Origin: Halomonas smyrnensis AAD6
GTDB lineage: Bacteria > Pseudomonadota > Gammaproteobacteria > Pseudomonadales > Halomonadaceae
Assembly: GCF_000265245.1 (NCBI RefSeq)
Contig: NZ_AJKS02000005.1
Coordinates: 1 to 64,000 of the forward strand
DNA: 64,000 nt
Reading direction: 5' to 3'
The notes beneath the pieces were generated by a model. The model was given only the letters and a program-made list of their open reading frames with translations. It was not told the DNA's origin and did not search any database. The position numbers were made by a program, and so were the translations under genes. Of the stretch, positions 34,515 to 48,568 are shown one piece after another (within the stretch, counting starts at the first letter, position 1; each line of letters starts with the position of its first letter).

Positions 34515-34581
34515 GCGCTTTCGTAAGCGCTTCCGACGACCATTCTTCTTCTGGCGGCATGTGATCCCTGGTATGGATCAC
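34515..34581 (+). promoter_or_regulatory. Likely thrS translational operator with tRNA-Thr-like hairpins
   Basis: GTGATCC (34561-34567), loop CTGGTAT (34568-34574), GGATCAC (34575-34581) makes a 7-bp stem with a 7-nt loop. Read as an anticodon loop this is C32 U33 G34 G35 U36 A37 U38, that is anticodon GGU of tRNA-Thr. It sits at -47 to -27 from the thrS ATG. Upstream, GCGCTT-TCGT-AAGCGC (34515-34530) carries a CGU triplet in its loop. In E. coli, ThrRS represses its own mRNA by binding two tRNA-like stem-loops separated by a single-stranded linker; the layout here is alike. The second hairpin is the weaker match. Confidence 0.7.
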
Positions 34582-34607
34582 CACTGCGCACAAGGAACTT
34601 CTTCATC

Positions 34608-36506
34608 ATGCCCATCGTGACCCTGCCGGACGGCAGCCAGAGAACTTACGACGAACCGCTCACCGTGATGCAGGTGGCCGAGAGCATCGGTACCGGCCTG
34701 GCCAAGGCCTGCGTGGCCGGCCGCATCGACGGCGAGCTGGTGGACGCCGCGGACGTCATCGACCATGACGCCGAGGTGGCCATCATCACCGCGCGTGACG
34801 AGGCCGGCCTGGAGATCATTCGCCACTCCTGCGCCCACCTGATCGGCCATGCGGTGAAGCAGCTCTATCCCGACGCCAAGATGGCGATCGGGCCGGTGAT
34901 CGACGACGGCTTCTACTACGACGTCGACTTCGGCCGCTCGGCGACCCCCGAGGACCTCGAGGCCATCGAGCAGCGCATGAAGGCGCTGATCGACACCGGC
35001 TACGACGTGGTGCGCGAGTATGTCGATCGCGACAAGGCCATGCTGACCTTCCTGCATCGCGACGAGCCCTACAAGCAGGAGATCGTGCGCGAGATTCCCG
35101 ATGGCGAGACCATTCGTCTCTACCATCACCAGGAATACACCGACATGTGCCGCGGCCCGCACGTGCCGAACACGCGCCACCTCAAGGCCTTCAAGCTCAC
35201 CAAGCTGGCCGGTGCCTACTGGCGCGGCGACGCCGAACGCCCGATGCTGACCCGCATCTACGGCACCGCCTGGGGCGACAAGAAGCAGCTCAAGGCCTAT
35301 CTCAAGCGCCTCGAGGAAGCCGAGAAGCGCGATCACCGCAAGCTGGCCAAGAAGATGGATCTCTTCCACCTGCAGGAAGAGGCCCCGGGCATGGTCTTCT
35401 GGCACCCCAACGGCTGGACCATGTACCAGGCGCTGGAACAGTACATGCGCCGGGTGCAGATCGAGCACGGCTATCAGGAGATCAAGACGCCCCAGGTGGT
35501 CGATCTCTCGCTGTGGAAGGCGTCCGGTCACTGGGGGCACTACAGCGACCTGATGTTCACCACCGAGTCGGAGAAGCGCGAATACGCGGTCAAGCCGATG
35601 AACTGCCCCTGCCACGTGCAGGTGTTCAACCAGGGGCTGAAGAGTTACCGTGATCTGCCGCTGCGCCTGGCCGAGTTCGGCAGCTGCCACCGCAACGAGC
35701 CTTCCGGCTCGCTGCACGGCCTGATGCGCGTGCGCGGCTTCACCCAGGACGACGCGCACATCTTCTGCACCGAGGGGCAGATCCAGTCCGAGGCCGAGGC
35801 CTTCATCGCGCTGACGCTGCAGGTCTACAAGGAGCTGGGCTTCGAGGACGTCGAGCTCAAGCTGTCCACCCGCCCGGATGACTTCATGGGCGAAGCCGAG
35901 CTGTGGGATCGCGCCGAGGCTGGGCTCGAGGCCGCGCTGAACAGCACCGGCCTGGACTGGGACCTCCAGCCGGGCGAGGGCGCCTTCTACGGGCCCAAGA
36001 TCGAGTTCTCGCTGCGTGACTGCCTGAACCGCGTCTGGCAGTGTGGCACCCTGCAGCTCGACTTCAACCTGCCGGGCCGCCTGGGCGCCCAGTTCGTCGA
36101 CGAGCACGGCGAGCGCAAGACGCCGGTCATGCTGCATCGTGCTATCCTGGGCTCCTTCGAGCGCTTCCTCGGCATCCTCATCGAGCACTACGCCGGGGCC
36201 ATGCCGCTATGGCTCGCGCCGGAGCAGGCCGTGATCCTCAACATCACCGATTCGCAGCGGGATTTCGTCGAAAATCTCGAACGCCGCTTGCAGAAAATCG
36301 GCATGCGCGTCAAGGCGGACTTGAGGAACGAGAAGATCGGCTTTAAAATTCGCGAGCATACGTTGCAGAAGGTCCCCTATCTCCTGGTGGTGGGAGATAA
36401 GGAAGTCGAAGCCGATTCCATCGCCGTGCGCACCCGCACCGGCGAAGATCTCGGCACCATGACGGTGGAGACCTTCATCGACAAGGTGCTGGCCGAACGG
36501 TTATAA
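34608..36506 (+). CDS. thrS: Threonyl-tRNA synthetase
   Basis: A 632-residue class II synthetase that charges tRNA-Thr. Domains in order: TGS (residues 1-60), SAD-type editing domain with [11 protein letters not shown] (about 75-85) and [15 protein letters not shown] (about 181), catalytic core with the zinc Cys in [11 protein letters not shown] (about 332) and motif 2 [15 protein letters not shown], and C-terminal anticodon-binding domain. ATG with AAGGA 11 bases upstream. It opens the conserved thrS-infC-rpmI-rplT operon. The leader hairpins suggest autoregulation. Confidence 0.97.
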   Translation: MPIVTLPDGSQRTYDEPLTVMQVAESIGTGLAKACVAGRIDGELVDAADVIDHDAEVAIITARDEAGLEIIRHSCAHLIGHAVKQLYPDAKMAIGPVIDDGFYYDVDFGRSATPEDLEAIEQRMKALIDTGYDVVREYVDRDKAMLTFLHRDEPYKQEIVREIPDGETIRLYHHQEYTDMCRGPHVPNTRHLKAFKLTKLAGAYWRGDAERPMLTRIYGTAWGDKKQLKAYLKRLEEAEKRDHRKLAKKMDLFHLQEEAPGMVFWHPNGWTMYQALEQYMRRVQIEHGYQEIKTPQVVDLSLWKASGHWGHYSDLMFTTESEKREYAVKPMNCPCHVQVFNQGLKSYRDLPLRLAEFGSCHRNEPSGSLHGLMRVRGFTQDDAHIFCTEGQIQSEAEAFIALTLQVYKELGFEDVELKLSTRPDDFMGEAELWDRAEAGLEAALNSTGLDWDLQPGEGAFYGPKIEFSLRDCLNRVWQCGTLQLDFNLPGRLGAQFVDEHGERKTPVMLHRAILGSFERFLGILIEHYAGAMPLWLAPEQAVILNITDSQRDFVENLERRLQKIGMRVKADLRNEKIGFKIREHTLQKVPYLLVVGDKEVEADSIAVRTRTGEDLGTMTVETFIDKVLAERL

Positions 36507-36540
36507 CGACATCTTCCAAGACTGAAGTGGAGACGGAACC

Positions 36541-37080
36541 ATCAAGCGAAGCAACCCCAGAGGGCGTCCGCAGGACAAGCGGCCCCCGATGAACGAGCGG
36601 ATTACCGTAGACGAAGTTCGCCTGATCGACAGCGACGGCGAGCAGCTCGGCGTCATGCCGACTCGCGATGCCCTGGAGCGCGCGGAATCCGCCGGTATGG
36701 ACCTGGTCCAGATTTCCAATGCCGATCCGATCGTCTGCAAGATCATGGATTACGGCAAGTTCGTCTTCGAGCAGAAGAAGCAGAAGGCGGCTCAGAAGAA
36801 GAAGCAGAAGCAGATTCAGGTCAAGGAAGTCAAATTCCGGCCTGGCACCGACGAGGGCGACTATCAGGTCAAGATGAAGAACCTGACGCGTTTCCTCGAA
36901 GGTGGCGACAAGGGCAAGGTCACGCTGCGCTTCCGCGGACGCGAAATGGCCCATCAGGACCTCGGTCGTAAACTGATGGAACGGATCGCCGCCGATCTCG
37001 AAGATCTCGGTACCGTGGAGTCCTTCCCGAAGATGGAAGGGCGGCAGATGATCATGATCATTGCCCCCAAGAAGAAGTGA
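36541..37080 (+). CDS. infC: Translation initiation factor IF-3 (AUC start)
   Basis: About 179 residues. IF-3 binds the 30S subunit and checks start codons. Two domains: N-terminal [19 protein letters not shown] and [12 protein letters not shown], and C-terminal [46 protein letters not shown]. The first in-frame ATG (36589) would drop the basic N-terminal tail typical of the family. Upstream in the frame, between a stop at 36523 and that ATG, there is no ATG, GTG or TTG; an ATC at 36541 has GGAG 8 bases upstream and gives the family length. infC is known to use rare AUU/AUC starts so that IF-3 limits its own synthesis. Confidence 0.93.
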   Translation: MKRSNPRGRPQDKRPPMNERITVDEVRLIDSDGEQLGVMPTRDALERAESAGMDLVQISNADPIVCKIMDYGKFVFEQKKQKAAQKKKQKQIQVKEVKFRPGTDEGDYQVKMKNLTRFLEGGDKGKVTLRFRGREMAHQDLGRKLMERIAADLEDLGTVESFPKMEGRQMIMIIAPKKK

Positions 37081-37166
37081 TCCGACGGCCCGTCAAACGG
37101 ATGGCCGGCGTCTAGCCGGCCATTGGCCCCGGATTTTCTCAAAAACCTCGAGCGGAGTGTATTCTC

Positions 37167-37361
37167 ATGCCGAAAATCAAGAGCAACAGCGGCGCTGCCA
37201 AGCGCTTCAAGAAGACGGCCAACGGCTTCAAGCACAAGCAGTCGTTCCGCAGCCACATCCTGACCAAGAAGTCCACCAAGCGTAAGCGTCAGCTGCGTGG
37301 TATGAAGCAGATCCACGACGCCGACAAGCAGCTCGTGCAGCGCATGCTGCCGAACCTGTAA
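37167..37361 (+). CDS. rpmI: 50S ribosomal protein L35
   Basis: A 64-residue, very basic protein ([35 protein letters not shown]), of normal length for bL35. It lies 86 bp after infC and 36 bp before rplT, the conserved order. In E. coli, L20 represses this part of the operon by binding its mRNA; the 86-bp gap could hold such a site, but I did not identify it. Confidence 0.97.
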   Translation: MPKIKSNSGAAKRFKKTANGFKHKQSFRSHILTKKSTKRKRQLRGMKQIHDADKQLVQRMLPNL

Positions 37362-37397
37362 TCCTTGGTAGACCATTTTAAACGTCAGGAGTAAGCC

Positions 37398-37751
37398 ATG
37401 ACTCGCGTCAAGCGTGGTGTCGTCGCACGTCGTCGTCACAAGAAGATTCTCAGCCAGGCCAAGGGTTACTACGGTGCCCGTTCACGCGTCTTCCGCGTTG
37501 CCAAGCAGGCCGTCATCAAGGCCGGTCAGTACGCCTACCGTGACCGTCGCCAGCGCAAGCGTCAGTTCCGCGCCCTGTGGATCCAGCGCATCAACGCCGG
37601 TGCCCGTCAGCACGGTCTGTCCTACAGCCGCTTCGTCGGTGGCCTGAAGAAGGCCGGCATCGAGATCGACCGCAAGGTCCTAGCCGATCTGGCCGTCAAC
37701 GAAAAGGCTGCCTTTGCCGCTATCGTCGAGAAGGCCAAGGCTGCCCAGTAA
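37398..37751 (+). CDS. rplT: 50S ribosomal protein L20
   Basis: A 117-residue basic protein of normal bL20 length ([40 protein letters not shown]). It is needed early in 50S assembly and is probably also the operon's repressor, as in relatives. AGGAG lies 9 bases before the ATG. A strong terminator follows. Confidence 0.97.
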   Translation: MTRVKRGVVARRRHKKILSQAKGYYGARSRVFRVAKQAVIKAGQYAYRDRRQRKRQFRALWIQRINAGARQHGLSYSRFVGGLKKAGIEIDRKVLADLAVNEKAAFAAIVEKAKAAQ

Positions 37752-37808
37752 GTGATCTCGTGATGGCATGGTGGGCTCTCCGTGGGCGCGCCATGCCACG
37801 GATCGTCG

Positions 37809-37843
37809 CAGGGGAAGAGCAGCCGCTCTTCCCCTGTTTTTTT
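37809..37843 (+). terminator. Strong terminator between rplT and pheS
   Basis: CAGGGGAAGAGC-AGCC-GCTCTTCCCCTG followed by seven T: a perfect 12-bp stem. In E. coli a terminator at this place acts as a phenylalanine attenuator with the pheM leader peptide. Here no Phe-rich leader ORF is visible. A competing stem (GGCATGG with CCATGCC, about 37765-37797) lies just upstream. Confidence 0.85.
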
Positions 37844-37852
37844 GGCATGTGA

Positions 37853-38902
<1,050 letters not shown>

Positions 38903-38935
38903 TCGACCACCGACTACGCGGAAACAGGAACTGAC

Positions 38936-41317
38936 ATGAAATTTTCCGAACAGTGGCTGCGTGAATGGGTCTCCCCGGCGCTGGCGACCCAGGCACTGGC
39001 CGACCAGGTCACCATGGCCGGCCTCGAGGTCGATGCCATCGAACCGGTGGCGGCCGAGTTCACCGACGTGGTGGTGGCCGAGGTCGTCGCCCGCGAACAG
39101 CACCCCGACGCCGACAAGCTCAACGTCTGCCAGGTCGAGGACGGCAGCGGCGAGCGCGTCCAGGTCGTGTGCGGCGCGCCCAACGTCGACGTCGGCCAGA
39201 AGGTGCCCTTCGCCCGGGTCGGCGCGGTGCTGCCCGGCGACTTCAAGATCAAGAAGGCCAAGCTTCGCGGCGTCGAATCACGCGGCATGATCTGCGCCTC
39301 CTCCGAGCTCGGTCTCGAGGAAGACGCCTCGCCGGGCATCCTGGTGCTGCCGGCCGACGCGCCGGTGGGCGAGGGCGTGCGCGATTACCTGGGCCTGGAC
39401 GACCACACCATCGAGGTCGACCTGACCCCCAACCGCGGCGACTGCCTGAGCGTCAAGGGCATGGCCCGTGAGGTCGGCGTGCTCAACCGCCTGCCGGTCG
39501 AAGGCCCGGCCATCGCGCCGGTGGCGGCGAGCCACGACGAGACCTTCCCGGTGCGCGTCGAGGACGCCGACTGCTGCCCGCGCTACCTGGGCCGGGTGAT
39601 CAAGGGCGTCGACGCGACCGCCGAGACGCCGCTGTGGATGGTCGAGCGCCTGCGTCGCAGCGGCATTCGTGCCATCGACCCGGTGGTCGACGTCACCAAC
39701 TACGTGATGCTCGAGCTCGGTCAGCCGCTGCATGCCTTCGACCGCGCCAACCTCAACGAGGCCGTGGTGGTGCGTCGCGCCCGCGAGGGCGAGCGGCTGG
39801 TGCTGCTCGACGGCCAGGAGATCACCCTGAGCGCCAGCACCCTGGTGATCGCCGACGAGCGCGGCCCGCTGGCCATCGCCGGCGTGATGGGCGGCGAACA
39901 CTCCGGCGTCGGCGCCGAGACCCGCGACATCTTCCTCGAGTCGGCGCACTTCTCGCCGCTGGCGGTGGCCGGACAGGCCCGTTCCTATGGCCTGCACACC
40001 GACGCCTCCCACCGCTTCGAGCGCGGCGTGGACCCAGCGCTGGCCCGCGAGGCCGCCGAGCGCGCCACCGCGCTGCTGCTGGAGATCGTCGGCGGCGAGC
40101 CCGGCCCGCTGGTCGAGGTGGCCGACGCGGAGCGCCTGCCCGGCGACCGCGAGGTGCTGCTGCGTCGCGAGCGCCTGGACCAGGCCCTGGACAAGGTGCT
40201 CGACGGCGAGGAAGTCGGCGAGATCCTCGAGCGCCTCGGCCTCGCGGTCGAGAGCGTAGAGGCGGGCTGGCAGGCGCGCATGCCGAGCTGGCGCTTCGAT
40301 CTGGCCATCGAGGAAGACCTGATCGAGGAAGTGGCGCGCATCCACGGCTACAACCGCCTGCCGGTGCGTCGTCCCCAGGCCCGCCTGGGCCTCGAGCCCG
40401 ATGTCGAGGCCCGCACGCCGCTGGCCCGCCTGCGCCACCAGATGGTCGCGCGCGGCTACTTCGAGGCGGTGACCTACAGCTTCGTGGCGCCGGAGCTGCA
40501 GTCCACGCTGCTGCCGGAAGCCGTCTCTCCGACGCTGGCCAACCCGATCTCCAGCGACCTGTCGGTGATGCGGGCGAGCCTGTTCCCGGGCCTGGTGCGT
40601 GCGCTGCAGCACAACCTCAATCGCCAGCAGACACGGGTGCGTCTGTTCGAGACCGGCCTGGTATTCCGCGGCGAGCTGGACGGCCTGCATCAGGTGCCGA
40701 TGCTCGGCGCCCTGGTCTGCGGCGCCCGCGATCCGGAAGGCTGGAACGGCGGCAAGGACAAGGTCGACTTCTTCGATCTGAAGGGCGACCTGGAGACCCT
40801 GCTGGCCATGGGGGGCGAGCCCGAGGCCTGGCGCTTCGAGCCGGCCGAGCATCCGGCCTTGCATCCCGGCCAGTGCGCGCGGGTGCTGTACCGCGGCGAG
40901 GAGGCCGGCTGGATCGGCACCCTGCACCCGGCGGTGCGCGCCGAGCTGGGGCTGAAGGTCGATGCGGTGCTGTTCGAGGTTCGCCTCGAGGCGCTGACCC
41001 AGGGCCAGGTGCCGGCCTTCGCGCCGCTGTCGCGCTATCCCGAGGTGCGTCGCGACCTGGCCTTCCTGGTCGACGCCGAGCGTCCGGTCCAGGCGCTGCT
41101 CGACACCGTGCACGCCCAGGCCGGCGAATGGCTGGTGGATGTGCGCCTGTTCGACGTCTATCAGGGCAAGGGCGTGGCCGAGGGTCGCAAGAGCGTCGCC
41201 CTGGGCTTGACCTGGCAGCATCCTTCGCGCACGCTAAATGACGAGGAAATCAACCACTTGGTCGATGCCATCGTCGAGGAGTCGCGGCTGCATCTGGGCG
41301 CCGAGCTTCGCGCATGA
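38936..41317 (+). CDS. pheT: Phenylalanyl-tRNA synthetase beta subunit
   Basis: A 793-residue protein of normal length. Order: OB-fold tRNA-binding domain ([20 protein letters not shown]), B3/B4 editing domain, B5, catalytic-like core and a C-terminal ferredoxin-fold anticodon-binding domain ([17 protein letters not shown]). It supplies editing of Tyr-tRNA-Phe and tRNA contacts. It lies directly after pheS and its stop overlaps the reading frame leading into ihfA. Confidence 0.97.
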   Translation: MKFSEQWLREWVSPALATQALADQVTMAGLEVDAIEPVAAEFTDVVVAEVVAREQHPDADKLNVCQVEDGSGERVQVVCGAPNVDVGQKVPFARVGAVLPGDFKIKKAKLRGVESRGMICASSELGLEEDASPGILVLPADAPVGEGVRDYLGLDDHTIEVDLTPNRGDCLSVKGMAREVGVLNRLPVEGPAIAPVAASHDETFPVRVEDADCCPRYLGRVIKGVDATAETPLWMVERLRRSGIRAIDPVVDVTNYVMLELGQPLHAFDRANLNEAVVVRRAREGERLVLLDGQEITLSASTLVIADERGPLAIAGVMGGEHSGVGAETRDIFLESAHFSPLAVAGQARSYGLHTDASHRFERGVDPALAREAAERATALLLEIVGGEPGPLVEVADAERLPGDREVLLRRERLDQALDKVLDGEEVGEILERLGLAVESVEAGWQARMPSWRFDLAIEEDLIEEVARIHGYNRLPVRRPQARLGLEPDVEARTPLARLRHQMVARGYFEAVTYSFVAPELQSTLLPEAVSPTLANPISSDLSVMRASLFPGLVRALQHNLNRQQTRVRLFETGLVFRGELDGLHQVPMLGALVCGARDPEGWNGGKDKVDFFDLKGDLETLLAMGGEPEAWRFEPAEHPALHPGQCARVLYRGEEAGWIGTLHPAVRAELGLKVDAVLFEVRLEALTQGQVPAFAPLSRYPEVRRDLAFLVDAERPVQALLDTVHAQAGEWLVDVRLFDVYQGKGVAEGRKSVALGLTWQHPSRTLNDEEINHLVDAIVEESRLHLGAELRA

Positions 41318-41355
41318 GGGATTCCGGGCTCGACCAGCAGCGAGAGGGAAGCGAC

Positions 41356-41658
41356 ATGGGGGCGTTGACCAAGGCCGAACTGGCCGAACATCTGCACGCC
41401 GACCTCGGTCTCTCCAAGCGTGAGGCCAAGTCCATGGTGGAAGCCTTCTTCGAGGAGATCCGCGCCTGCCTGCGTGAGAACGAGCAGGTCAAGCTGTCGG
41501 GCTTCGGGAACTTCGACCTCAGGGACAAGAGCGAGCGGCCGGGCCGGAACCCCAAGACGGGCGAGGAGATTCCGATCTCCGCCCGGCGGGTGGTGACCTT
41601 CCGGCCGGGTCAGAAGCTCAAGACGCAGGTCGAGGAGTACCATCCCGAGGAGGGCTGA
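41356..41658 (+). CDS. ihfA: Integration host factor alpha subunit
   Basis: A 100-residue HU/IHF-family protein ([40 protein letters not shown]). The [14 protein letters not shown] segment is the DNA-bending arm with the intercalating proline. It pairs with IhfB, encoded elsewhere. Conserved last gene of the pheST cluster. ATG 41356 follows GAGAGGGAAGCGAC; an earlier in-frame ATG (41314) overlapping the pheT stop would add 14 residues not seen in the family. Confidence 0.95.
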   Translation: MGALTKAELAEHLHADLGLSKREAKSMVEAFFEEIRACLRENEQVKLSGFGNFDLRDKSERPGRNPKTGEEIPISARRVVTFRPGQKLKTQVEEYHPEEG

Positions 41659-41680
41659 CCCCGCCTCCTTCATGCGCTAC

Positions 41681-41716
41681 GCCGACGCCACCCTCCGGGG
41701 TGGCGTCGGCTTTCTT
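41681..41716. terminator. Terminator between ihfA and the DUF2788 gene
   Basis: GCCGACGCCACCC-TCCG-GGGTGGCGTCGGC, a perfect 13-bp stem, followed by TTTCTT on the plus strand. It lies between convergent genes and can serve ihfA; use in the other direction is less clear. Confidence 0.85.
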
Positions 41717-41735
41717 GTGCCTGTCGGGACGGCCG

Positions 41736-41942
41736 CTAGAGGGCGCCGCGTTCCAGCCACCAGGTGATCACCACCTTGAGCACGTAGCCCAGCATGCCGG
41801 CGCCGAGCACCACGAACAGCATCAGGGTGCCGAAGCGCCCGGCCTTCGACTGTCTGGCCAGATCCCAGATGATGAAGCACATGAACAGCATCAGGCCGCC
41901 GATCATCAGGGGGGTGATCCAGGCTTCGAAGGTGTGGGTCAT
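41736..41942 (-). CDS. DUF2788 small membrane protein
   Basis: A 68-residue protein with two membrane helices joined by WDLARQSKAGRFGT, the core of DUF2788. Function unknown in the family. The start at 41942 has GGGAG 5 bases upstream; the open frame to 42071 has no ribosome site and would add a non-membrane Pro-rich tail. Divergent from the flavodoxin gene. Confidence 0.8.
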   Translation of the reverse strand: MTHTFEAWITPLMIGGLMLFMCFIIWDLARQSKAGRFGTLMLFVVLGAGMLGYVLKVVITWWLERGAL

Positions 41943-42074
41943 GAGGGCTCCCGGAGAGAGGGTGACGGGAGCGTCATTATACGGCCTGGCTCCCTGACCC
42001 GCAGGGGCGCAAGGGTGCGGCCTTGCCGGCGGCCGTGTTAAAATCCGATCAAATTTCTCAGGCAAATCCACGAC

Positions 42075-42539
42075 ATGCCCAAGCTCAAGATATTCGTCGG
42101 CACCATGTACGGCGGTGCCCTGGATGTGGCCGAGCAGGTCCAGCCGCTGTTCGAGGACGCCGGCTACGAGGTCGAGATCTTCGACCAGCCGACCCTGGCC
42201 GATCTGACCGATACCCCCACCGATCTGGCGCTGTTCTGCGTGTCCACCACCGGCAGCGGCGACGTGCCGGGCAACCTGGTGCCCTTCGTGCGCGAACTGG
42301 ACGCCCAGAGCCCCGGGCTCACCGAGCTGCGCTACGGCATGATCGCGCTCGGTGACGGCTCCTACGTCGACTCCTTCTGCGGCGCCGGCCGCTCCCTCGA
42401 CGAGCAGCTGCAGGGGCAGGGGGCCACGCGGCTGGGCGAGCGCCTCGAGATCGACGCCATGGAGACCTTCATGGCCGACGACGCGGCGATTCCCTGGGTC
42501 GAGGAGTGGATCACCACCCAGCAGCTGAAGGTGGCCTGA
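42075..42539 (+). CDS. Flavodoxin (MioC-like)
   Basis: A 154-residue FMN-binding flavodoxin-fold protein. The phosphate loop is GTMYGGALDVAE (residues 9-20), followed by FCVSTTGSGDVPGNLVPF (flavin ring loop) and IALGDGSYVDSFCGAG. Resembles MioC-type short flavodoxins that donate electrons, for example to biotin synthase in E. coli. The partner here is unknown. Overlaps the next gene (TGATG), so they are coupled. Confidence 0.85.
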   Translation: MPKLKIFVGTMYGGALDVAEQVQPLFEDAGYEVEIFDQPTLADLTDTPTDLALFCVSTTGSGDVPGNLVPFVRELDAQSPGLTELRYGMIALGDGSYVDSFCGAGRSLDEQLQGQGATRLGERLEIDAMETFMADDAAIPWVEEWITTQQLKVA

Positions 42540-42907
42540 TGGGCGCGACCTCTAGCCCGGAGCGGCTCAGCCTTCTGGTCGGGCTGGCGGTGATGATGGC
42601 GGCGACCCTGCCGCGCTATCTGATCGGTGGTCATCAGACGCGCCTGATCCTGTTGGCATTCGCCATCGTCGCGGTGCTCGGCGTGGCGCTGGCCCAGTGG
42701 CGTCTGCTGGCCGCCGAGGCCCGCGCCAGGCTGCCGGCGCTGCTGCGCCGTCTGGTGGTCTTCCTGGTGGTGGGGCTGGTGGCGATGGCGGTCTGGCAGG
42801 GGCTCGTTGCCGGCTGGAGCGGCTGGGCGCTGCTGGCCTCCCACGGCACCACCCTGGGGCTGCTGCTGCATGCGCTCGGCATCTGGCTCAGGCCGCTGCG
42901 AGACTGA
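42539..42907 (+). CDS. Hypothetical four-helix membrane protein
   Basis: A 122-residue protein with about four hydrophobic segments and a short basic tail (RPLRD). I recognise no family. The ATG shares a base with the flavodoxin stop, so the two are translated together; a redox-linked role is possible but unsupported by motifs. Confidence 0.6.
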   Translation: MGATSSPERLSLLVGLAVMMAATLPRYLIGGHQTRLILLAFAIVAVLGVALAQWRLLAAEARARLPALLRRLVVFLVVGLVAMAVWQGLVAGWSGWALLASHGTTLGLLLHALGIWLRPLRD

Positions 42908-42931
42908 ACGCCTGCCACGTCAGACGAAAGA

Positions 42932-42961
42932 GCCCCGCCGGCGGATGCCGGCGGGGCTTTT
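42932..42961. terminator. Bidirectional terminator between convergent genes
   Basis: GCCCCGCCGGC-GGAT-GCCGGCGGGGC, a perfect 11-bp stem, then TTTT on the plus strand. Lies 25 bp after the membrane-protein gene and 21 bp before the end of ppnN, so it may serve both. Confidence 0.85.
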
Positions 42962-42981
42962 CGTTGGACGCTTCGCTGGGG

Positions 42982-44343
42982 TCAGCTCAGCGTGTAGCAG
43001 GGCTTGTATTCGCCGGCCAGCTTCATGCGGCCCTGGGCGACGAAGGAGTTCAGCAGCTCGTCGAGCCTGGCCATCAGTTCGGGCTCGGCGTTGAGGCGGA
43101 AGGGGCCGTGGGCCTCGATCAGCCGGATCCCGCGTTCCTTGACGTTGCCGGCGACGATGCCGGAGAAGGCCCGGCGCAGGTTGGCGGCCAGCTCGTGCAC
43201 CGGCTGCTCGCGATGCAGGGCCAGGCCGGCCATGCTCTCGTGGGTCGGGTCGAACGGTGCCTGGAAGTCGCGGGCCACGGTGAGGCGCCAGTTGTAGTAG
43301 AAGGCGTCCTGGCGCTGGCGGCGATACTCGGCGACGCCGTCGACGCCCTTGCGCATGGTCCGCGCCACCTCGATCGGGTCGTCGATGATGATGGTGTAGA
43401 GCCGGCGCACGGATTCGCCGAGGGTGTAGACCAGGAACTCGTCGATGCGCCTGAAGTAGTCGGCGGAACCGGCGGGGCCGGTGAGGATCACCGGGAGCTC
43501 CATGTCGGCGTTGTCCGGGTGCAGCAGGATGCCGAGCAGGTAGAGGATCTCCTCGGCGGTGCCGACCCCGCCGGGGAACACGATGATGCCGTGGCCGAGG
43601 CGCACGAAGGCCTCGAGGCGCTTCTCGATGTCCGGCATCACCACCAGTTCGTTGACGATGGGGTTGGGCGCCTCGGCGGCGATGATGCCGGGTTCGGACA
43701 CGCCCAGGTAGCGGCCCTCGGTGCGGCGCTGCTTGGCGTGGGCCACGTTGGCGCCCTTCATCGGCCCCTTCATGGCGCCGGGGCCGCAGCCGGTGCAGAT
43801 GTCCAGCTCGCGCAGCCCCAGGTGATAGCCGACGTGCTTGGTGTAGTCGTATTCCTCGCGGGAGATCGAGTGACCGCCCCAGCACACCACCATGCTCGGG
43901 TCGCGGCTGGGGTGCAGGGTGCCGGCCTTGCGCAGGATGTGGAAGACGGCGTTGGTGGTGCCTTCGCCGGTGGTCAGGTCGAACCGCTGGTGGGTCTGGA
44001 TCTCGTTGTAGACGTAGACGATGTCGCGCAGCACCGAGGAGAGGTGCTCGCGGATGCCGCGGATCATCTTGCCATCGACGAAGGCCTCCGCCGGGGCATT
44101 GGTCAGCTTGAGGCGAACCCCGCGGTCCTGCTGGATGACCTCGATGTCGAAATCGGAGTAGGTCTCCATCAGCGCCAGGCCGTCGTCGGTCGGGTTGCCG
44201 GAGTTCAGCACGGCCAGGGCGCAGCTGCGCAGGAGCCCATGAAGCCCGCTGCGGGAGGTATCGTGCAGCCGGTTGACCTCATGCTGAGAGAGGATCTCGA
44301 GGCTGCCTTCCGGGGAGATGATGCTGGAAATGGTATTGGCCAT
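42982..44343 (-). CDS. ppnN: Pyrimidine/purine nucleotide 5'-monophosphate nucleosidase
   Basis: About 453 residues, the length of E. coli PpnN (YgdH). It cleaves nucleoside monophosphates to base and ribose 5-phosphate and is controlled by (p)ppGpp in E. coli. The central LOG domain shows VVCWGGHSI, GCGPGAMKGPMKGAN and FPGGVGTAEE, the catalytic signature. N- and C-terminal extensions are those of the long PpnN form. ATG 44343 gives the family start; an upstream ATG at 44361 adds six residues. Confidence 0.93.
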   Translation of the reverse strand: MANTISSIISPEGSLEILSQHEVNRLHDTSRSGLHGLLRSCALAVLNSGNPTDDGLALMETYSDFDIEVIQQDRGVRLKLTNAPAEAFVDGKMIRGIREHLSSVLRDIVYVYNEIQTHQRFDLTTGEGTTNAVFHILRKAGTLHPSRDPSMVVCWGGHSISREEYDYTKHVGYHLGLRELDICTGCGPGAMKGPMKGANVAHAKQRRTEGRYLGVSEPGIIAAEAPNPIVNELVVMPDIEKRLEAFVRLGHGIIVFPGGVGTAEEILYLLGILLHPDNADMELPVILTGPAGSADYFRRIDEFLVYTLGESVRRLYTIIIDDPIEVARTMRKGVDGVAEYRRQRQDAFYYNWRLTVARDFQAPFDPTHESMAGLALHREQPVHELAANLRRAFSGIVAGNVKERGIRLIEAHGPFRLNAEPELMARLDELLNSFVAQGRMKLAGEYKPCYTLS

Positions 44344-44540
44344 GCAGCGCGTCCGTGTCACTGGAAAGGGAGCGGCGGTGTCCGATCGTGCCTGGCCTTC
44401 GCTTGCCGGCGCGTCGGATCGCGCCTGGTGGGCGGCTCGCGGCCGCCTGCCTCGATGCTAACACGCCCCCGCGCAAGGCGCAGCGCTGCGCGCTTCCGGG
44501 CGAGCTGGTAGAATGTCGATGTCCGGTCCCTGTGGTCAAG

Positions 44541-45497
44541 ATGTCTTCCGCCATGTTCAATGCCCTGTATTTCCGTACCTTCATCACCCTCGTCGAGACC
44601 GGCAGCTTCACCCGGACCGCCCAGCGTCTGGAGATGACACAGCCCGGGGTCAGCCAGCATATCCGCAAGCTGGAGCGCTATCTGGACAAGTCGCTGCTCG
44701 ACCGCCAGGGACGGCGCTTCGCGCTGACCGAGGCCGGCCGCCGGGCCTATGACTACGCGCTCAAGCTGTTCGCCGAGCACGAGCAGTTCCGGCATTCGCT
44801 GGACGACGAGAGCCTCGACAGCGGCGAATGTCGCATCGCCTCGCCGGGCAGCGTGGGGCTGATGTTCTATCCCTTCATCCTCGGCCAGCAGCAGATGCAT
44901 CCTGGGCTGACGGTGAGCTACAGCTTCGCCTTCAACCACGAGATCGTCACGGACGTGCAGGCCGGCCGGCATGATCTCGGCATCGTCACCGAGGCGGTTC
45001 GCCATCCCGAGATCGACTGCGAGGCCTGGCATCAGGAGCCGCTGTGCCTGGTGGTGCCGGCGGACTTCACCGGCACCGGCCTTGCCGACCTGATGGCGCT
45101 GGGCTTCATCGGCTATGCCGATGGGGTCAATCGCGCCGGCGGCGTGCTGCGCCAGAACTTCCCCGGGGAGTTCCGCTCGATGAGCCACTTCCCGCGCCAG
45201 GGCTTTACCAACGAATCCAGCATGGTGCTCGACGCCGTGGCACGGGGGCTGGGCTTCACCGTGGTGTCGCGGCTGGTGCTCGAGACCTCACCCTGGCAGC
45301 GCCAGGTACGCGAGCTGACGCTGCCGCACCCGGTGCAGGAAACGCTCTACCTGGTCACCCGGCGCGGCATGCGCATGCCCCGGCGCTATACCCGCCTGCT
45401 CGAGGCGTTCCGCGAGCATCGCCATCACGAACGCTATGGACACGGCGAGCCCGGCCTTGCCGATCTCGGTGAGGTGCCGGGCGAGGGCGCCGGATAG
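44541..45497 (+). CDS. LysR-family transcriptional regulator
   Basis: About 318 residues. The N-terminal winged helix-turn-helix (TFITLVETGSFTRTAQRLEM, QPGVSQHIRKLERYL) is followed by a two-lobe effector domain (ISxxGSVG-like start, DLGIVTEAVRHPEID). The ligand is unknown. Starts 44541 or 44553 are both possible, without a strong ribosome site for either. Divergent from ppnN; convergent with gcvP. It may control ppnN or distant genes. Confidence 0.85.
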   Translation: MSSAMFNALYFRTFITLVETGSFTRTAQRLEMTQPGVSQHIRKLERYLDKSLLDRQGRRFALTEAGRRAYDYALKLFAEHEQFRHSLDDESLDSGECRIASPGSVGLMFYPFILGQQQMHPGLTVSYSFAFNHEIVTDVQAGRHDLGIVTEAVRHPEIDCEAWHQEPLCLVVPADFTGTGLADLMALGFIGYADGVNRAGGVLRQNFPGEFRSMSHFPRQGFTNESSMVLDAVARGLGFTVVSRLVLETSPWQRQVRELTLPHPVQETLYLVTRRGMRMPRRYTRLLEAFREHRHHERYGHGEPGLADLGEVPGEGAG

Positions 45498-45567
45498 TCG
45501 CTCGGCCGACGCGGCGCCGTTTCCCATCGACGGCCCCATCCCCTGATGTGACATCCCCGCAAACGAC

Positions 45568-45595
45568 AAGCGCCCCGCCGAATGGCGGGGCGCTT
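45568..45595. terminator. Terminator between the LysR gene and gcvP
   Basis: AAGCGCCCCGCC-GAAT-GGCGGGGCGCTT, a perfect 12-bp stem between convergent genes. It has only a short T stretch on either side, so it may act with Rho or in both directions. Confidence 0.7.
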
Positions 45596-45618
45596 CGCGT
45601 GCGGTCATCCGTGTGGGA

Positions 45619-48513
<2,895 letters not shown>

Positions 48514-48568
48514 GGGATACCCTATTGCGGTCGCGCCCGATGCGGGCAGGGAAAAGGGAAAGGGGCGC

